Positions 8,732-17,553 of a stretch of 64,000 nt of DNA are shown piece by piece. The stretch covers positions 496,001 through 560,000 of the forward strand of contig NZ_CP019724.1 of the NCBI RefSeq assembly GCF_002005225.1, in the 5' to 3' direction. Positions within the stretch are counted from its first letter, which is position 1; every line of letters begins with the position of its first letter. The position numbers and the translations under genes were made by a program. The notes under the pieces were generated by a model. It was not told the origin of the DNA and did not search any database. It was given only the letters and a program-made list of their open reading frames with translations. Source of the DNA: Streptomyces pactum (lineage in GTDB: Bacteria > Actinomycetota > Actinomycetes > Streptomycetales > Streptomycetaceae).

Positions 8732-9417
8732 GGCGAGCTGACCAGCTTGATGCCGATGCCGCGCACGGTGTGGAGATAGCGGGGCTTTCGCGCCTGCTCG
8801 CCCATTTTGCGGCGGAGTGCGGAGAGATGGACGTCGACCGTCTGGTCCTCCACGTACGGCTGCTGCCACACCTCGGCGAGTATCCGCTGCCGGGAGATGA
8901 CCTGGTCGGCGTTGGCGGCGAGGTAGGCGAGCAGGTCGAACTCACGGCGGGTCAGGGGGAGTTCCCGACCGCCGAGGTGTGCGGTGCGCGCGGTGGGGTC
9001 GATGCGCAGGTCGGCGACCTGGACGACGGGCCGCCGCGCGTCCCGGACGCCGGCGGGCACGGAGCGGCGCAGCACCGCGGCGAGCCGGGCCGCGAGCTGG
9101 CCGCCGGAGAACGGCTTGACCATGTAGTCGTCGGCGCCGGCGTTGAGCAGCCGGATGATCTCGGTGTCGTCGTCGCGGGCGGTGGCGACCAGCACCGGTA
9201 CACGGGAGACGCCCCGGATCATCCGCAGCACGTCCAGACCGTCGATGTCGGGCAGCCCGAGGTCGAGCACCACGATGTCCGGCGGGCTCTGGGTGATGTC
9301 GCGCAGCGCCTCGAATCCCTGGTGGGCGGTCTTCACCGCGTAGCCGTGTCCGGTCAGGACCTCGATCAGCGCGGCCCGGATCACAGGGTCGTCCTCGACG
9401 ACAAGTACGGAGGCCAT
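8728..9417 (-). CDS. OmpR/PhoB-family response regulator
   Basis: 229 aa DNA-binding regulator paired with the overlapping kinase. The receiver domain (1-120) has acidic pocket EDD (8-10), phospho-acceptor Asp52 in VVLDLGLPD, the T/S switch in VLVATARDD and Lys in YMVKPF. The winged-helix domain (about 135-229) ends in the typical TVRGIGIKL. ATG 9417 is chosen because the receiver starts immediately (MASVLVVEDD). It is divergent from the proline-rich membrane protein at 9454 with only 36 bases between the starts, so both promoters must overlap and the regulator may control both directions. Confidence 0.95.
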   Translation of the reverse strand: MASVLVVEDDPVIRAALIEVLTGHGYAVKTAHQGFEALRDITQSPPDIVVLDLGLPDIDGLDVLRMIRGVSRVPVLVATARDDDTEIIRLLNAGADDYMVKPFSGGQLAARLAAVLRRSVPAGVRDARRPVVQVADLRIDPTARTAHLGGRELPLTRREFDLLAYLAANADQVISRQRILAEVWQQPYVEDQTVDVHLSALRRKMGEQARKPRYLHTVRGIGIKLVSSP

Positions 9418-9453
9418 GGGCAGGCACGTTAGCCGGTCCGTCACTATGGTGTC

Positions 9454-10023
9454 GTGTCCCGCCTCCTGCGCTACCTGTTCATCTGGCTGTCGTGCACGGC
9501 GGCCAGCGTCACGGCTGTCATCATCACGATCCACTTCGTGGTGGGCTCGACCCGGCCGACCGCGCCGGTCGCGCAGTCGGCGCCGAAGGAGCTGCCGGCG
9601 TCCCCCCGGCCCACTGCGTCCAAGACCGCGAAGCCCTCCCCCAGCCCGTCACCGACCGGCCGGAGGCCCAGCCCGACGCCGTCCCGTACCACCGAGAGGC
9701 CGCCCGAGCCGAGTCCGACACCGACGCCTGCCGCCCGCACCACACCCCCGCGGGCCCCGGCGGGCGGGGGCGACCCGGGGTGCGAGGAGGGCGGGGCCGG
9801 TGTGTACACGGTGCCGTCCGAGGGCGGCAAGGCGACGGTGCGGTTCGGCGGCGGCGGGGTGTGCCTGGTCTCGGCGGTGCCGAACCGGGGCTTCACGGTG
9901 AGTACGGAGCAGAGCGGGCCGCGGACGCTGACGGTGACCTTCTCGGCGAGCCGCCACCGGTCGGAGATCACCGCGACGACGCAGCCGCGGAGTCAGGCCA
10001 ACGTCCGCGAGGTGTCGTGGTGA
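9454..10023 (+). CDS. Membrane-anchored proline-rich exported protein
   Basis: 189 aa. Short cytoplasmic N-terminus, one membrane helix (about 7-32, YLFIWLSCTAASVTAVII), then a Pro/Ser/Thr-rich spacer (40-105) and a small C-terminal domain (110-189) with two cysteines (GDPGCEEGG and GGGVCLVS) that could form a disulphide. The fold resembles a small beta-sandwich; no family is recognised. GTG 9454 is the only start placing the membrane helix at the N-terminus. It lies divergently next to a response regulator, so it is a possible target or accessory sensor of that system. Confidence 0.75.
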   Translation: MSRLLRYLFIWLSCTAASVTAVIITIHFVVGSTRPTAPVAQSAPKELPASPRPTASKTAKPSPSPSPTGRRPSPTPSRTTERPPEPSPTPTPAARTTPPRAPAGGGDPGCEEGGAGVYTVPSEGGKATVRFGGGGVCLVSAVPNRGFTVSTEQSGPRTLTVTFSASRHRSEITATTQPRSQANVREVSW

Positions 10024-10045
10024 CGCCCTCCGCACACACCCCGGT

Positions 10046-10082
10046 ACCACCCGGCGGAGGCAGGTGGCCGCCGCCGGGTGGT
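10046..10082. terminator. Bidirectional terminator hairpin
   Basis: Perfect 12-bp arms ACCACCCGGCGG and CCGCCGGGTGGT around a 13-nt loop, between two convergent stop codons (10023 and 10094). No U-tract, as is common in Streptomyces. Confidence 0.75.
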
Positions 10083-10093
10083 GGGCCGGGCGC

Positions 10094-11761
10094 TCACGTC
10101 GTGGCGCACGCGGTCCCGTTGAGGCTGAAGACGCCGGGGGCGGTGTTGGTGCCGCCGCGCGCACCGGTGAATCCGAGGGTGACCGTGCCGCCGGCGGGGA
10201 TGGTGGAGGTGTAGGAGGCGGGGGCGACGCTCACCGCGCCGGCGTTCTGGGTCGGGGTGCCTCCCCACATGTTCGTGATCGTCTGGCCGTCGGCGAAGGA
10301 GAAGGCGAGCGTCCACGGTCCGACGGGCGCGGTGCCGGTGTTGCGGACGGCGATCTCGCCCTGGAAGCCGCCGGGCCACTCGCCCACGACGCGGTACCCG
10401 ACGGAGCAGGTGGTGCCGGGAGTACCGCCCGCCTCGTCGGTGGTCACGTCCACGGTGGCGGAGCGGGCCGAGCGGTTGCCCGCCGCGTCGCGGGCGTAGA
10501 CGGCGAAGGTGTAGGCGGTGCCGGCGGTGAGGCCGGTCACGGTGGCGGTGTTGGTGGTGGACGCGGCGGCCTCGGTCTCCGCGCCGTCGCCGACCCGGAC
10601 GACGTCGTAGCCGGTGACGCCGACGTTGTCGGTGGCGGCGGTCCAGCCGAGGGTGACGGAGGTGTCCGTGACGGCGGAGGCGGACGGGGCGCCGGGCGCC
10701 GTCGGGGCCTGGGTGTCGTCCGGGTCGCCGCCGCCGAAGACCGTGGCCTCCTTCGAGGTCCCGGCGATGCCGTCGGCGCCGTGGAAGATGCGCTCGCCCC
10801 AGGAGCTGAGGCGGCTGGGGTCGAAGTCGAGGGCGAGGTCGAGGACCGGGTCGGTGTTGCCGCTCCAGGACCAGGCCAGGTAGCCGAGGCCGAGCTGTTC
10901 GGCGGTGGCCATCATGGTGTCCTCGTCGGGGTCTCCCCACTGGTCGGCGGGGCCGCCGAACTCGCCGATGAGGAGGGGGAGTCCGGCGTCGACGAAGGCG
11001 TTCAGGTAGTCGGTGATCTCCTGGGCGGTGTCGTAGACGCTGTACATGTGGATCGAGAAGATCAGGTTGCCGGTGGGGTCGGCGTCGTACACGGACCGCG
11101 CGTTGGCCCGCATGACCCCCTGCCAGTCCTGGCCCCAGTTGGGCGCGTCCACCATGATCGTGTGCTGGAAACCGGCGGCGCGCAGCTTCTCGACAGCGGC
11201 GATGGTCGGCTCGGTCCAGCCGGCGGGGTCGGTGTTGCCCCAGGGCTCGTTGCCGATGTTGACGATGACGTAGTCCTCTTCGCCGGCCAGCACCTCCTTG
11301 AGGCCGATCCAGTAGTCGGCTGCGTGGTCGAGCGTGCCGGCGGCGGCTTCCTCGCCGTAACCGGTGGTGTCGTGCACCTCCAGTACGCAGATCAGCCGGT
11401 TCGCCTTGCACTGGCCGACGACGGCGGCCACGTCCTCGGGGCTGTTCTCGCTCCAGCGGTGACCGTCGGACAGGACGACCCGGACGGTGTTGGCGCCCAG
11501 TGCCTTGACGTCCGCCAGCGACTGCGTCTCACCGGGGTACCAGGTGTGGGCGTGGTTGACCCCGCGCATGACGAAGTCGTTGCCGTTACCCTCGAGCAGC
11601 CGGCCGTCACTGATGTGCAGGCCGGCGGCCTGGGGGCCGGGCGACCGGGCCAGCGCGGCGGCCGGGCAGAGGGCACCGACGACGACCAGGCCGAGCAGGG
11701 CGGCCAGCCCGGTCAGCAGGCGGACCAGGCTCTCGGGTGTATCGCGTCTTGCTGTACGCAC
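10094..11761 (-). CDS. Secreted GH5 endo-beta-mannanase/cellulase with FN3 and CBM2
   Basis: 555 aa extracellular glycoside hydrolase. Signal peptide about 1-40. The GH5 catalytic domain (about 45-345) starts VMRGVNHAHTWYP, a run typical of actinobacterial GH5 subfamily 8 mannanases; the acid/base is Glu172 in NIGNEPWGN and the nucleophile Glu267 in LIGEFGG. A fibronectin type III domain follows (about 352-437), then a CBM2 cellulose-binding domain (about 447-555) with VGYRVVGEWPGGF and WGGTPTQN. GTG 11761 has GGAG 5 bases upstream; an upstream open frame would only add unrelated residues before the signal. The operator at 11832-11845 predicts induction by cello-oligosaccharides. Mannanase versus cellulase is an inference from motifs. 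Confidence 0.92.
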   Translation of the reverse strand: MRTARRDTPESLVRLLTGLAALLGLVVVGALCPAAALARSPGPQAAGLHISDGRLLEGNGNDFVMRGVNHAHTWYPGETQSLADVKALGANTVRVVLSDGHRWSENSPEDVAAVVGQCKANRLICVLEVHDTTGYGEEAAAGTLDHAADYWIGLKEVLAGEEDYVIVNIGNEPWGNTDPAGWTEPTIAAVEKLRAAGFQHTIMVDAPNWGQDWQGVMRANARSVYDADPTGNLIFSIHMYSVYDTAQEITDYLNAFVDAGLPLLIGEFGGPADQWGDPDEDTMMATAEQLGLGYLAWSWSGNTDPVLDLALDFDPSRLSSWGERIFHGADGIAGTSKEATVFGGGDPDDTQAPTAPGAPSASAVTDTSVTLGWTAATDNVGVTGYDVVRVGDGAETEAAASTTNTATVTGLTAGTAYTFAVYARDAAGNRSARSATVDVTTDEAGGTPGTTCSVGYRVVGEWPGGFQGEIAVRNTGTAPVGPWTLAFSFADGQTITNMWGGTPTQNAGAVSVAPASYTSTIPAGGTVTLGFTGARGGTNTAPGVFSLNGTACATT

Positions 11762-11831
11762 GGCGACTCCATGACTGAGTAGTGCGGACACGAAGGACAA
11801 CGAGGGTGCCGGAATGATTGCCGGAACGATG

Positions 11832-11845
11832 TGGGAGCGCTCCCA
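11832..11845. promoter_or_regulatory. CebR/CelR-type operator
   Basis: Perfect 14-bp palindrome TGGGAGCGCTCCCA, identical to the operator bound by the LacI-family cellobiose repressors CebR (Streptomyces) and CelR (Thermobifida). It lies 71 bases upstream of the GH5 gene start. A second palindrome, GAGGCGCCTC (11847-11856), adjoins it. Confidence 0.85.
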
Positions 11846-11989
11846 TGAGGCGCCTCCCATGAACTCATTACGCCGCGTACACGTCAAGCCATCGAGCAGA
11901 AAACGCTTGCCGCCCGTCCCGGGACCGCCGGCCGACCGCCCGTTTCCGGGCGGCCGGCCGGTCCGGTGTCACTCATCTCGCGGCACCCG

Positions 11990-13780
11990 TCAGGGCAGGG
12001 TCCACTTCTGGTTCTGGCCGGTGTGGCAGGTCCACAGGTGGACCGGCGTCCCGTCGTTCCAGGTACCGCCCGACGCGTCCAGACACTTGCCCGACTGCGG
12101 ATTGCGCACCGTGCCGTCCGACTGCGCCACCCACCGCTGCGCACCCGTGCCGTTGCACGTCCACAACTGGACCCGCGTACCGTCCGCGCTGCCGCCACCC
12201 GAGACGTCCAGACACTTGCCCAGCGCCTTCAACGTGCCGTCACCACCGACCGTCCAGTCCTGCGCCGCACTTCCGTTGCACGACCAGATCTGCACCTCGG
12301 TGCCGTCGGCCGTACCCGCGTTGTCCACGTCCAGACACTTGCCGCCGACACCCCGCACCGGACCCGTACGGTCGCCGGGCGGCTGTGTCCCGGCCCTCTT
12401 GACGCGGATGTCGCGGAAGGCCACCTCGTCGCCGTCCCCGTGGTTCTGGAGTCCGATGTATCCCTGTCGCAGGCTCCGTGCCGGGTCGGTGTTGGTGAAG
12501 TCGTTGATCTTCACGCCGTTGAGGAAGACCTCCAGCCGCTCCCCGGTGACGCGGATCTCGTACGTGTTCCACTCCCCCGGCGGGTTCAGGGCGGCGTCGC
12601 GCGCGGGGAGGTCCGCCGACCGGAAGCCGTAGACGGCGCCCGTGGTGCGGTCGGCCGCGTCCGTGGCGTCGATCTGGATCTCGTAGCCGTTGTCCACCGC
12701 GGACCAGGGGTCGCCCGACGCCGGGAAGCCCACGAGGACACCGGAGTTGTCGTCCCCGGCCGCCCTCCAGTCCAGCTTGAGGGAGTAGTCGCCGGTGAAC
12801 TCCTCGGCGGAGTACCAGAGCATCCCCAGTCCGCCGTGGGAGGTGAGGGTGCCGTCGGCGAGGGTGAACCCGCCGGGGCCCGCCTGCTGCCAGCCGGTGG
12901 TGCCGGAGCCGTCGAACAGGGACGTGTAGCCGCTCTCCGGGCGGCAGTCGGCGTTGGTCATCCCGGCCGCCCAGCGGATGCCGCCGAGCAGGTGCCGGCG
13001 GAAGGCGGGGTCGGTGTAGGACTCGTCGGTGTGACCGCCGCCGGTGTAGAAGGCCCGGCCGCCCTCGTAGTCCTTGCACCAGGCGATCGGGTGGTCACCG
13101 TTCATGGAACCGCCCGCGTAGCTGGACTCGTCGAGCGAGGCCAGGACGTGGGCGGTGGTGCGCGGGTTGGTGCGGTAGTTGTACCACTCGTCGGTCCGCT
13201 GCCAGGTGGCGTCCAGGTGCGCGGTGGCGTCGTGCGCCCGGTCCTCGATCTCGACGGTGGCGGACTGGATGGCCGGGTGGGACTGGAAGAGGGCGCCGGC
13301 CAGCCCCTCGTAGAAGGGCCAGTCGTACTCGGTGTCGGCGGCGGCGTGGACGCCGACGTAGCCGCCGCCGTCGTTGACGTAACTCTCGAACGCCGTCTGC
13401 TGGGTGTCACCCAGCACGTCGCCCGTCGTCGACAGGAAGACGACCGCCTTGTACTGGGCGAGGTTCCCGGTGGTGAAGGTTCCCGGGTCCTCGGTGGCGT
13501 CGACCGTGAAGTTGTTCGCCGTGCCGAGGTCCCGCAGGGCCGCGATGCCGTCGTCGATCGAGGAGTGACGGAAGCCCGCGGTCCGGGAGAAGACCAGGAT
13601 CTTGTACGCCGGGTCGGCCGCCGCTGCCCGTGCCGCCGCGTCCGGGCCCGCCGGGGCCGTGGTGCGGACGGTGTCGCCCGTGGGCCCGGCGGCGACGCCG
13701 GGCAGGGCGGTGGCCTGGGGGGCCACGCACAGCACGGCGCCGGCGAACAGGCCGAGGGCCGCTTTCAGATGGTTGCGCAT
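11990..13780 (-). CDS. Secreted ThuA-like + DUF1080 protein with ricin-type lectin
   Basis: 596 aa extracellular protein. Signal peptide about 1-27; a ThuA-like class I amidotransferase-fold domain (about 58-275, with SRTAGFRHSSID, GVHAAADTEYDW and MNGDHPIAWCKDYEGGRAF); a DUF1080 / 3-keto-disaccharide hydrolase jelly roll (about 285-463, from YTSLFDGSGTTGWQ to the ending VAFRDIRVKR); and a ricin-B lectin domain with three QxW repeats (about 472-596, GKCLDV modules). ThuA proteins act in 3-keto-disaccharide metabolism and DUF1080 proteins cleave 3-keto-glycosides, so a lectin-tethered 3-keto-sugar hydrolase is inferred. ATG 13780 follows GGAGG. It lies 17 bases downstream of the propeller gene, so the two form one operon. 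Confidence 0.9.
   Translation of the reverse strand: MRNHLKAALGLFAGAVLCVAPQATALPGVAAGPTGDTVRTTAPAGPDAAARAAAADPAYKILVFSRTAGFRHSSIDDGIAALRDLGTANNFTVDATEDPGTFTTGNLAQYKAVVFLSTTGDVLGDTQQTAFESYVNDGGGYVGVHAAADTEYDWPFYEGLAGALFQSHPAIQSATVEIEDRAHDATAHLDATWQRTDEWYNYRTNPRTTAHVLASLDESSYAGGSMNGDHPIAWCKDYEGGRAFYTGGGHTDESYTDPAFRRHLLGGIRWAAGMTNADCRPESGYTSLFDGSGTTGWQQAGPGGFTLADGTLTSHGGLGMLWYSAEEFTGDYSLKLDWRAAGDDNSGVLVGFPASGDPWSAVDNGYEIQIDATDAADRTTGAVYGFRSADLPARDAALNPPGEWNTYEIRVTGERLEVFLNGVKINDFTNTDPARSLRQGYIGLQNHGDGDEVAFRDIRVKRAGTQPPGDRTGPVRGVGGKCLDVDNAGTADGTEVQIWSCNGSAAQDWTVGGDGTLKALGKCLDVSGGGSADGTRVQLWTCNGTGAQRWVAQSDGTVRNPQSGKCLDASGGTWNDGTPVHLWTCHTGQNQKWTLP
11997..12377. repeat. 381-bp direct repeat, copy A (lectin domain)
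   Basis: Encodes the ricin-lectin end of the ThuA/DUF1080 protein. Base-by-base comparison with 13805-14185 (offset 1808) shows three differences in 381 positions, only one of which changes a residue (Val to Ala). Confidence 0.95.
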
Positions 13781-13797
13781 GTACGGTCGCCTCCTTT

Positions 13798-16650
13798 CTA
13801 CGGAAGGGTCCACTTCTGGTTCTGGCCGGTGTGGCAGGTCCACAGGTGGACCGGCGTCCCGTCGTTCCAGGTACCGCCCGACGCGTCCAGGCACTTGCCC
13901 GACTGCGGATTGCGCACCGTGCCGTCCGACTGCGCCGCCCACCGCTGCGCGCCCGTGCCGTTGCACGTCCACAACTGGACCCGCGTACCGTCCGCGCTGC
14001 CGCCACCCGAGACGTCCAGACACTTGCCCAGCGCCTTCAACGTGCCGTCACCACCGACCGTCCAGTCCTGCGCCGCACTTCCGTTGCACGACCAGATCTG
14101 CACCTCGGTGCCGTCGGCCGTACCCGCGTTGTCCACGTCCAGACACTTGCCGCCGACACCCCGCACCGGACCCGTACGGTCGCCGCCCGCCGCGGTGCCG
14201 AACGAGAACTCGTCGATGTCGAACAGCGATCCGCTGCCGCCCTTGAAGACGAGGTACAGGGTCGTGGAACCGGCCGGCTGGTTGTTCAGCGCGGCCGTCA
14301 CGTCCTGGAAGGTCTCCCAGCCGCCGGTCACCGGCACCGCCGCCGTGCCGATCAGAGTGCCGGCCGGAGAGCCGGCGCGCACCTCGATCGTGCCGCCGGT
14401 GCCCCCCGAGGAGACCCGGGCGGTGAAGGCGGTGGTGTTGTCGAGGGCGTAGGGCCGGAAGGAGATCCAGTCGCCGTTCTCGATGTGGCCGACCGTCCTG
14501 CCGCCGTGCGCGGGTGCGTGGTCGACGACCTGGACGCCCGAGGAGTCGCCGTAGTGCTCGGCCTGCCGGTGGCTGGGCTGGGTGATGTGCTGGTCGTGGG
14601 TGGTGAGGGCGGGCTGGCCGTTCGCGCCCTTGTCGGTGTACTCGGCGTCGATGACGCCGAAGATGTTGGCGTTGGGGTCGTGCTCGCCGTCCGCCAGGGT
14701 CCGCAGGGTCCCGGTGCAGCCGGTGGCAGAGGTCTGCGGGTGGCCGTGGCTGTCGTGGCCGATGATGAAGGTGACCTTCACCTCGGCGCAGTCGATGGTG
14801 CCGTCCTCGGGGTCGGTCACCGTCACCTTGAACGGGATGGCGGCGCCGAAGTCGTAGACGCGTCCGTCGGTGGGCAGGTCGATGCGCACGGTGGGCGCGG
14901 TGTTCCCGACGGTGATCCGCACGGAGGCGGTGGCGGACTTGCCGGTCGTGTCGGTGACCTTCAGCGTCGCCGTGTACTGGCCGTTGGTGGTGTACGTGTG
15001 GGAGGGGTTGGCCGCGGTGGAGGTGGCGCCGTCGCCGAAGTCCCAGGAGTGGGTGAGGGCGTCGCCGTCCGCGTCCGAGCTGCCGGCGGAGGAGAAGGCC
15101 ACCGCGAGGGGCGCGGCGCCGGAAGTGGTGTTCGCCTTGGCCTGGGCCACCGGGGCGTGGCCGCCGGTCACGTGCTCGATGCGGTACAGGGCGGAGTTGG
15201 CGTCGCCGTTGAAGTAGCCGGTGCCGTAGTCGAGGACGTAGAGGGCGCCGTCCGGGCCGAAGGCCATGTCCATCACCTGGGTGCCGCTCCAGGGGAAGGA
15301 GTTGATGGACTGCACGGTTCCGTCGCCGCCGGTCTCGATGCGCTTGATCCAGCGGCGGCCGAACTCGCCGGCGAAGAAGTCGCCGTCGTACGCCTCGGGG
15401 AACTTCACCGCGGAGGTGGAGTTCGCGTCGTAGCGGTAGACGGGTCCGCCCATGGGCGACTCGGATCCGCTGCCGAACTCCGGTACGGAGCCTCCGTCGT
15501 AGGGGATCCAGGCGGGCTGGGCCGGCGGCAGTTCGGTCAGGCCGGTGTTGCGCGGCGAGGTGTTCCTGGGCGCGGAGCAGTCGAACGCGCCACCCGCCGC
15601 ACCGGTGGCGAAGTCGTGGTCGACGTAGGCGTCGTTGTCGCCGGTGCAGTACGGCCAGCCGAAGTTGCCGGCCTTGGTGATCCGGTTGAACTCGACCTGC
15701 CCGGCGGGGCCCCGGGAGGCGTTGGCGGTGCCCGCGTCGGGGCCGTAGTCACCGACGTAGACGGTGCCCGTGGCTTTGTCGACGCTCATCCGGAAGGGGT
15801 TGCGGAAGCCCATGGCGTAGATCTCGGGCCGGGTCCTGGCGGTGCCGGGCGCGAAGAGGTTGCCGGGCGGGATGCCGTACGTCCCGTCGGCGTTCACCTT
15901 GACGCGCAGGATCTTGCCGCGCAGGTCGTTGGTGTTGCCCGAGGAACGCTGGGCGTCGTAGGCGGGGTTGCGCGAGGCACGCTCGTCGATGGGGGTGTAG
16001 CCGTCCGAGGCGAAGGGGTTGGTGTCGTCGCCGGTGGACAGGTACAGGTTGCCCACCGCGTCGAAGTCGATGTCGCCGCCGACGTGGCAGCACAGGCCCC
16101 GGGAGGCGGGCACGTCGAGGATCTTCCTCTCGGTGCCCAGGTCCAGGGTGCCGTCGGCCTTCAGGACGAACCGGGACAGGCGGTTGACCCCGTCGAACGG
16201 GGCGAAGTCGGACGCGGATCCGTCCGCCGGCGCGTCACCGGCCGGTGTGTCGAGCTCGGGGGCGTAGTAGAGGTACACGAACCGGTTGGCAGCGAAGTCC
16301 GGGTCCGCCGCGACGCCCTGCAGGCCCTCCTCGTCGTGGCTGTAGACGTCGAGCTTGCCCGCCACGCGGGTGGTGCCCGCCGCGTCGGTCAGCCGGAGTG
16401 TGCCGTCGCGCGAGGTGTGCAGCACCGAGCGGTCGGGCAGTACCGCCAGCGTCATGGGTTCGCCCGTTTCGGCCACGCCCTTGGCGAGGGTGACCTGTTG
16501 AAAGTTCTCGGCGGCCGCTGCCCCGGCCCCGCCGCCCGGGTCCACCGGGGCGGCGGCGGCCGGGCTGATCGGCAGGGCCAGGCCGATGACACATGCCACG
16601 GCCGGCAGTAGGGAGCGGACACGTCTGTGTCCGAGCGGTCTCGTGCGCAC
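13798..16650 (-). CDS. Secreted sugar-dehydrogenase-like beta-propeller with PKD, CBM6 and ricin lectin
   Basis: 950 aa. Signal peptide about 1-33; a soluble glucose/sorbosone dehydrogenase-type six-bladed propeller (about 45-490), with MTLAVLPDRSVL, EEGLQGVAADPDF, GLCCHVGGDIDFD, YAMGFRNPFRMSVD and DMAFGPDGALYVLDYG; a PKD domain (about 505-585, WDFGDGATSTAANPSHTY); a bridging domain with HDSHGHPQTSATGC; a CBM6-like domain (about 690-815); and a C-terminal ricin-B lectin (about 825-950). In known relatives the propeller binds PQQ and oxidises sugars; whether PQQ is used here cannot be told. GTG 16650 has GGGAG 6 bases upstream. First gene of the operon with 11990-13780. Confidence 0.9.
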   Translation of the reverse strand: MRTRPLGHRRVRSLLPAVACVIGLALPISPAAAAPVDPGGGAGAAAAENFQQVTLAKGVAETGEPMTLAVLPDRSVLHTSRDGTLRLTDAAGTTRVAGKLDVYSHDEEGLQGVAADPDFAANRFVYLYYAPELDTPAGDAPADGSASDFAPFDGVNRLSRFVLKADGTLDLGTERKILDVPASRGLCCHVGGDIDFDAVGNLYLSTGDDTNPFASDGYTPIDERASRNPAYDAQRSSGNTNDLRGKILRVKVNADGTYGIPPGNLFAPGTARTRPEIYAMGFRNPFRMSVDKATGTVYVGDYGPDAGTANASRGPAGQVEFNRITKAGNFGWPYCTGDNDAYVDHDFATGAAGGAFDCSAPRNTSPRNTGLTELPPAQPAWIPYDGGSVPEFGSGSESPMGGPVYRYDANSTSAVKFPEAYDGDFFAGEFGRRWIKRIETGGDGTVQSINSFPWSGTQVMDMAFGPDGALYVLDYGTGYFNGDANSALYRIEHVTGGHAPVAQAKANTTSGAAPLAVAFSSAGSSDADGDALTHSWDFGDGATSTAANPSHTYTTNGQYTATLKVTDTTGKSATASVRITVGNTAPTVRIDLPTDGRVYDFGAAIPFKVTVTDPEDGTIDCAEVKVTFIIGHDSHGHPQTSATGCTGTLRTLADGEHDPNANIFGVIDAEYTDKGANGQPALTTHDQHITQPSHRQAEHYGDSSGVQVVDHAPAHGGRTVGHIENGDWISFRPYALDNTTAFTARVSSGGTGGTIEVRAGSPAGTLIGTAAVPVTGGWETFQDVTAALNNQPAGSTTLYLVFKGGSGSLFDIDEFSFGTAAGGDRTGPVRGVGGKCLDVDNAGTADGTEVQIWSCNGSAAQDWTVGGDGTLKALGKCLDVSGGGSADGTRVQLWTCNGTGAQRWAAQSDGTVRNPQSGKCLDASGGTWNDGTPVHLWTCHTGQNQKWTLP
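13805..14185. repeat. 381-bp direct repeat, copy B (lectin domain)
   Basis: Encodes the ricin-lectin end of the sugar-dehydrogenase-like protein; 378/381 identical to 11997-12377. Identity stops abruptly at the domain border, immediately after the linker GGDRTGPVRG in this gene. Confidence 0.95.
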
Positions 16651-17250
16651 AGAGTTCTCCCGGGGAGTGTGGGGTGGCGGCAGGCGTGCGAGACCTGCCG
16701 TGAGGGAGTACGGGCGCGCGCCGTCGCGCCGTCGCGCACCGGTCGGGGGTCTATGACCGGTTCATTTCAAGGAAGCTAGCGGCATTGGTCCGCACCTGTA
16801 ACCCCTTTCGCGCAAGATCTCGATTCTTCTTCCGCCGGGGGGACAAAGTGTGGGGTGCGAGGTGTGCGGAGACCTCGCCTCTCCTGGGCCGGTGGGCAGC
16901 CGGCTCACCAGGTGACCGCCTCGATCGCGGGGAGCGGGGCGGCCGGGCGGAGCACCGGCCGCCCCGAGGCCCCGGTCCCGCCGGAGCCGTCCCGCCGGGC
17001 GCCCTCGCGCGTCGCCCGGCAGGCAACGGGCTGTCAGTCCCCGGGGAATCAGGGCGGTGTCGACGATCAGGGGGAGGGAGGGCGGCCGGTCCTGTGGGTC
17101 ACTCGACCGTCACCACCACGGAGTGCCGTCCACTGGCGCCGTCGGGCACGGTGCGGGCGTGCCTCTCGGTCTGGCCGGCCGGTTGGCCCGGAATCCCGTG
17201 CAATTTCTCCGGGCCCGCCACCCGCGCTCCGGGGAGGAGCCGGGGTGACG
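16651..17250. other. 600-bp intergenic region
   Basis: No supported gene; frames on both strands are low-complexity shadows. It should hold the promoter of the propeller/ThuA operon. A partially palindromic ATGACCGGTTCAT lies at about 16753-16765, 110 bases upstream of the GTG start, in an AT-richer patch (16753-16830), and is a possible regulator site. The rest is GC-rich with no clear structure. Confidence 0.45.
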
Positions 17251-17517
17251 TCAGGGCACGTCGCCCCGCCAGTCGAAGCGGCGGGGGTCGCCCGGCCTCG
17301 GGCCGTACGCCGAGCGGCCCCCCGGGCCGTATCGGCCTATCTCCGTCGCCAGCGACACTCCCCGGCCGCGCTCGTGCTCCGCGAGGTCGGTGACGTCCAG
17401 GAGCAGACCGTCCAGGGGGCCGCCCACCAGATGCGCGTAGACGCGTCCGGCCCGCGGCCCGGGGTCGTCGTGGTCGGCGCCGTAGACCCTGCCCCGCATG
17501 AACTCCACCTCATCCAT
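17251..17517 (-). CDS. Small conserved Streptomyces protein, 88 aa
   Basis: Cytoplasmic, no membrane segment. The pattern AHLVGGPLDGLLLDVTDL, then ELG-like acidic text and a tail GPRPGDPRRFDWRGDVP, matches a small conserved hypothetical family common in streptomycetes; the function is unknown. The start is uncertain: ATG 17517 is used, but GTG 17541 and TTG 17547 are in frame upstream and no start has a strong ribosome site. Confidence 0.6.
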   Translation of the reverse strand: MDEVEFMRGRVYGADHDDPGPRAGRVYAHLVGGPLDGLLLDVTDLAEHERGRGVSLATEIGRYGPGGRSAYGPRPGDPRRFDWRGDVP

Positions 17518-17553
17518 GCCCCGCAGCCTCGCATCCGCCACTGACAACGACGG

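Noticed and set aside
11966..16611. Long plus-strand frames of 828 and 993 codons
   Set aside because: Antisense of the ThuA/DUF1080 and propeller genes; they also share the 381-bp repeat, which makes them look like paralogues.
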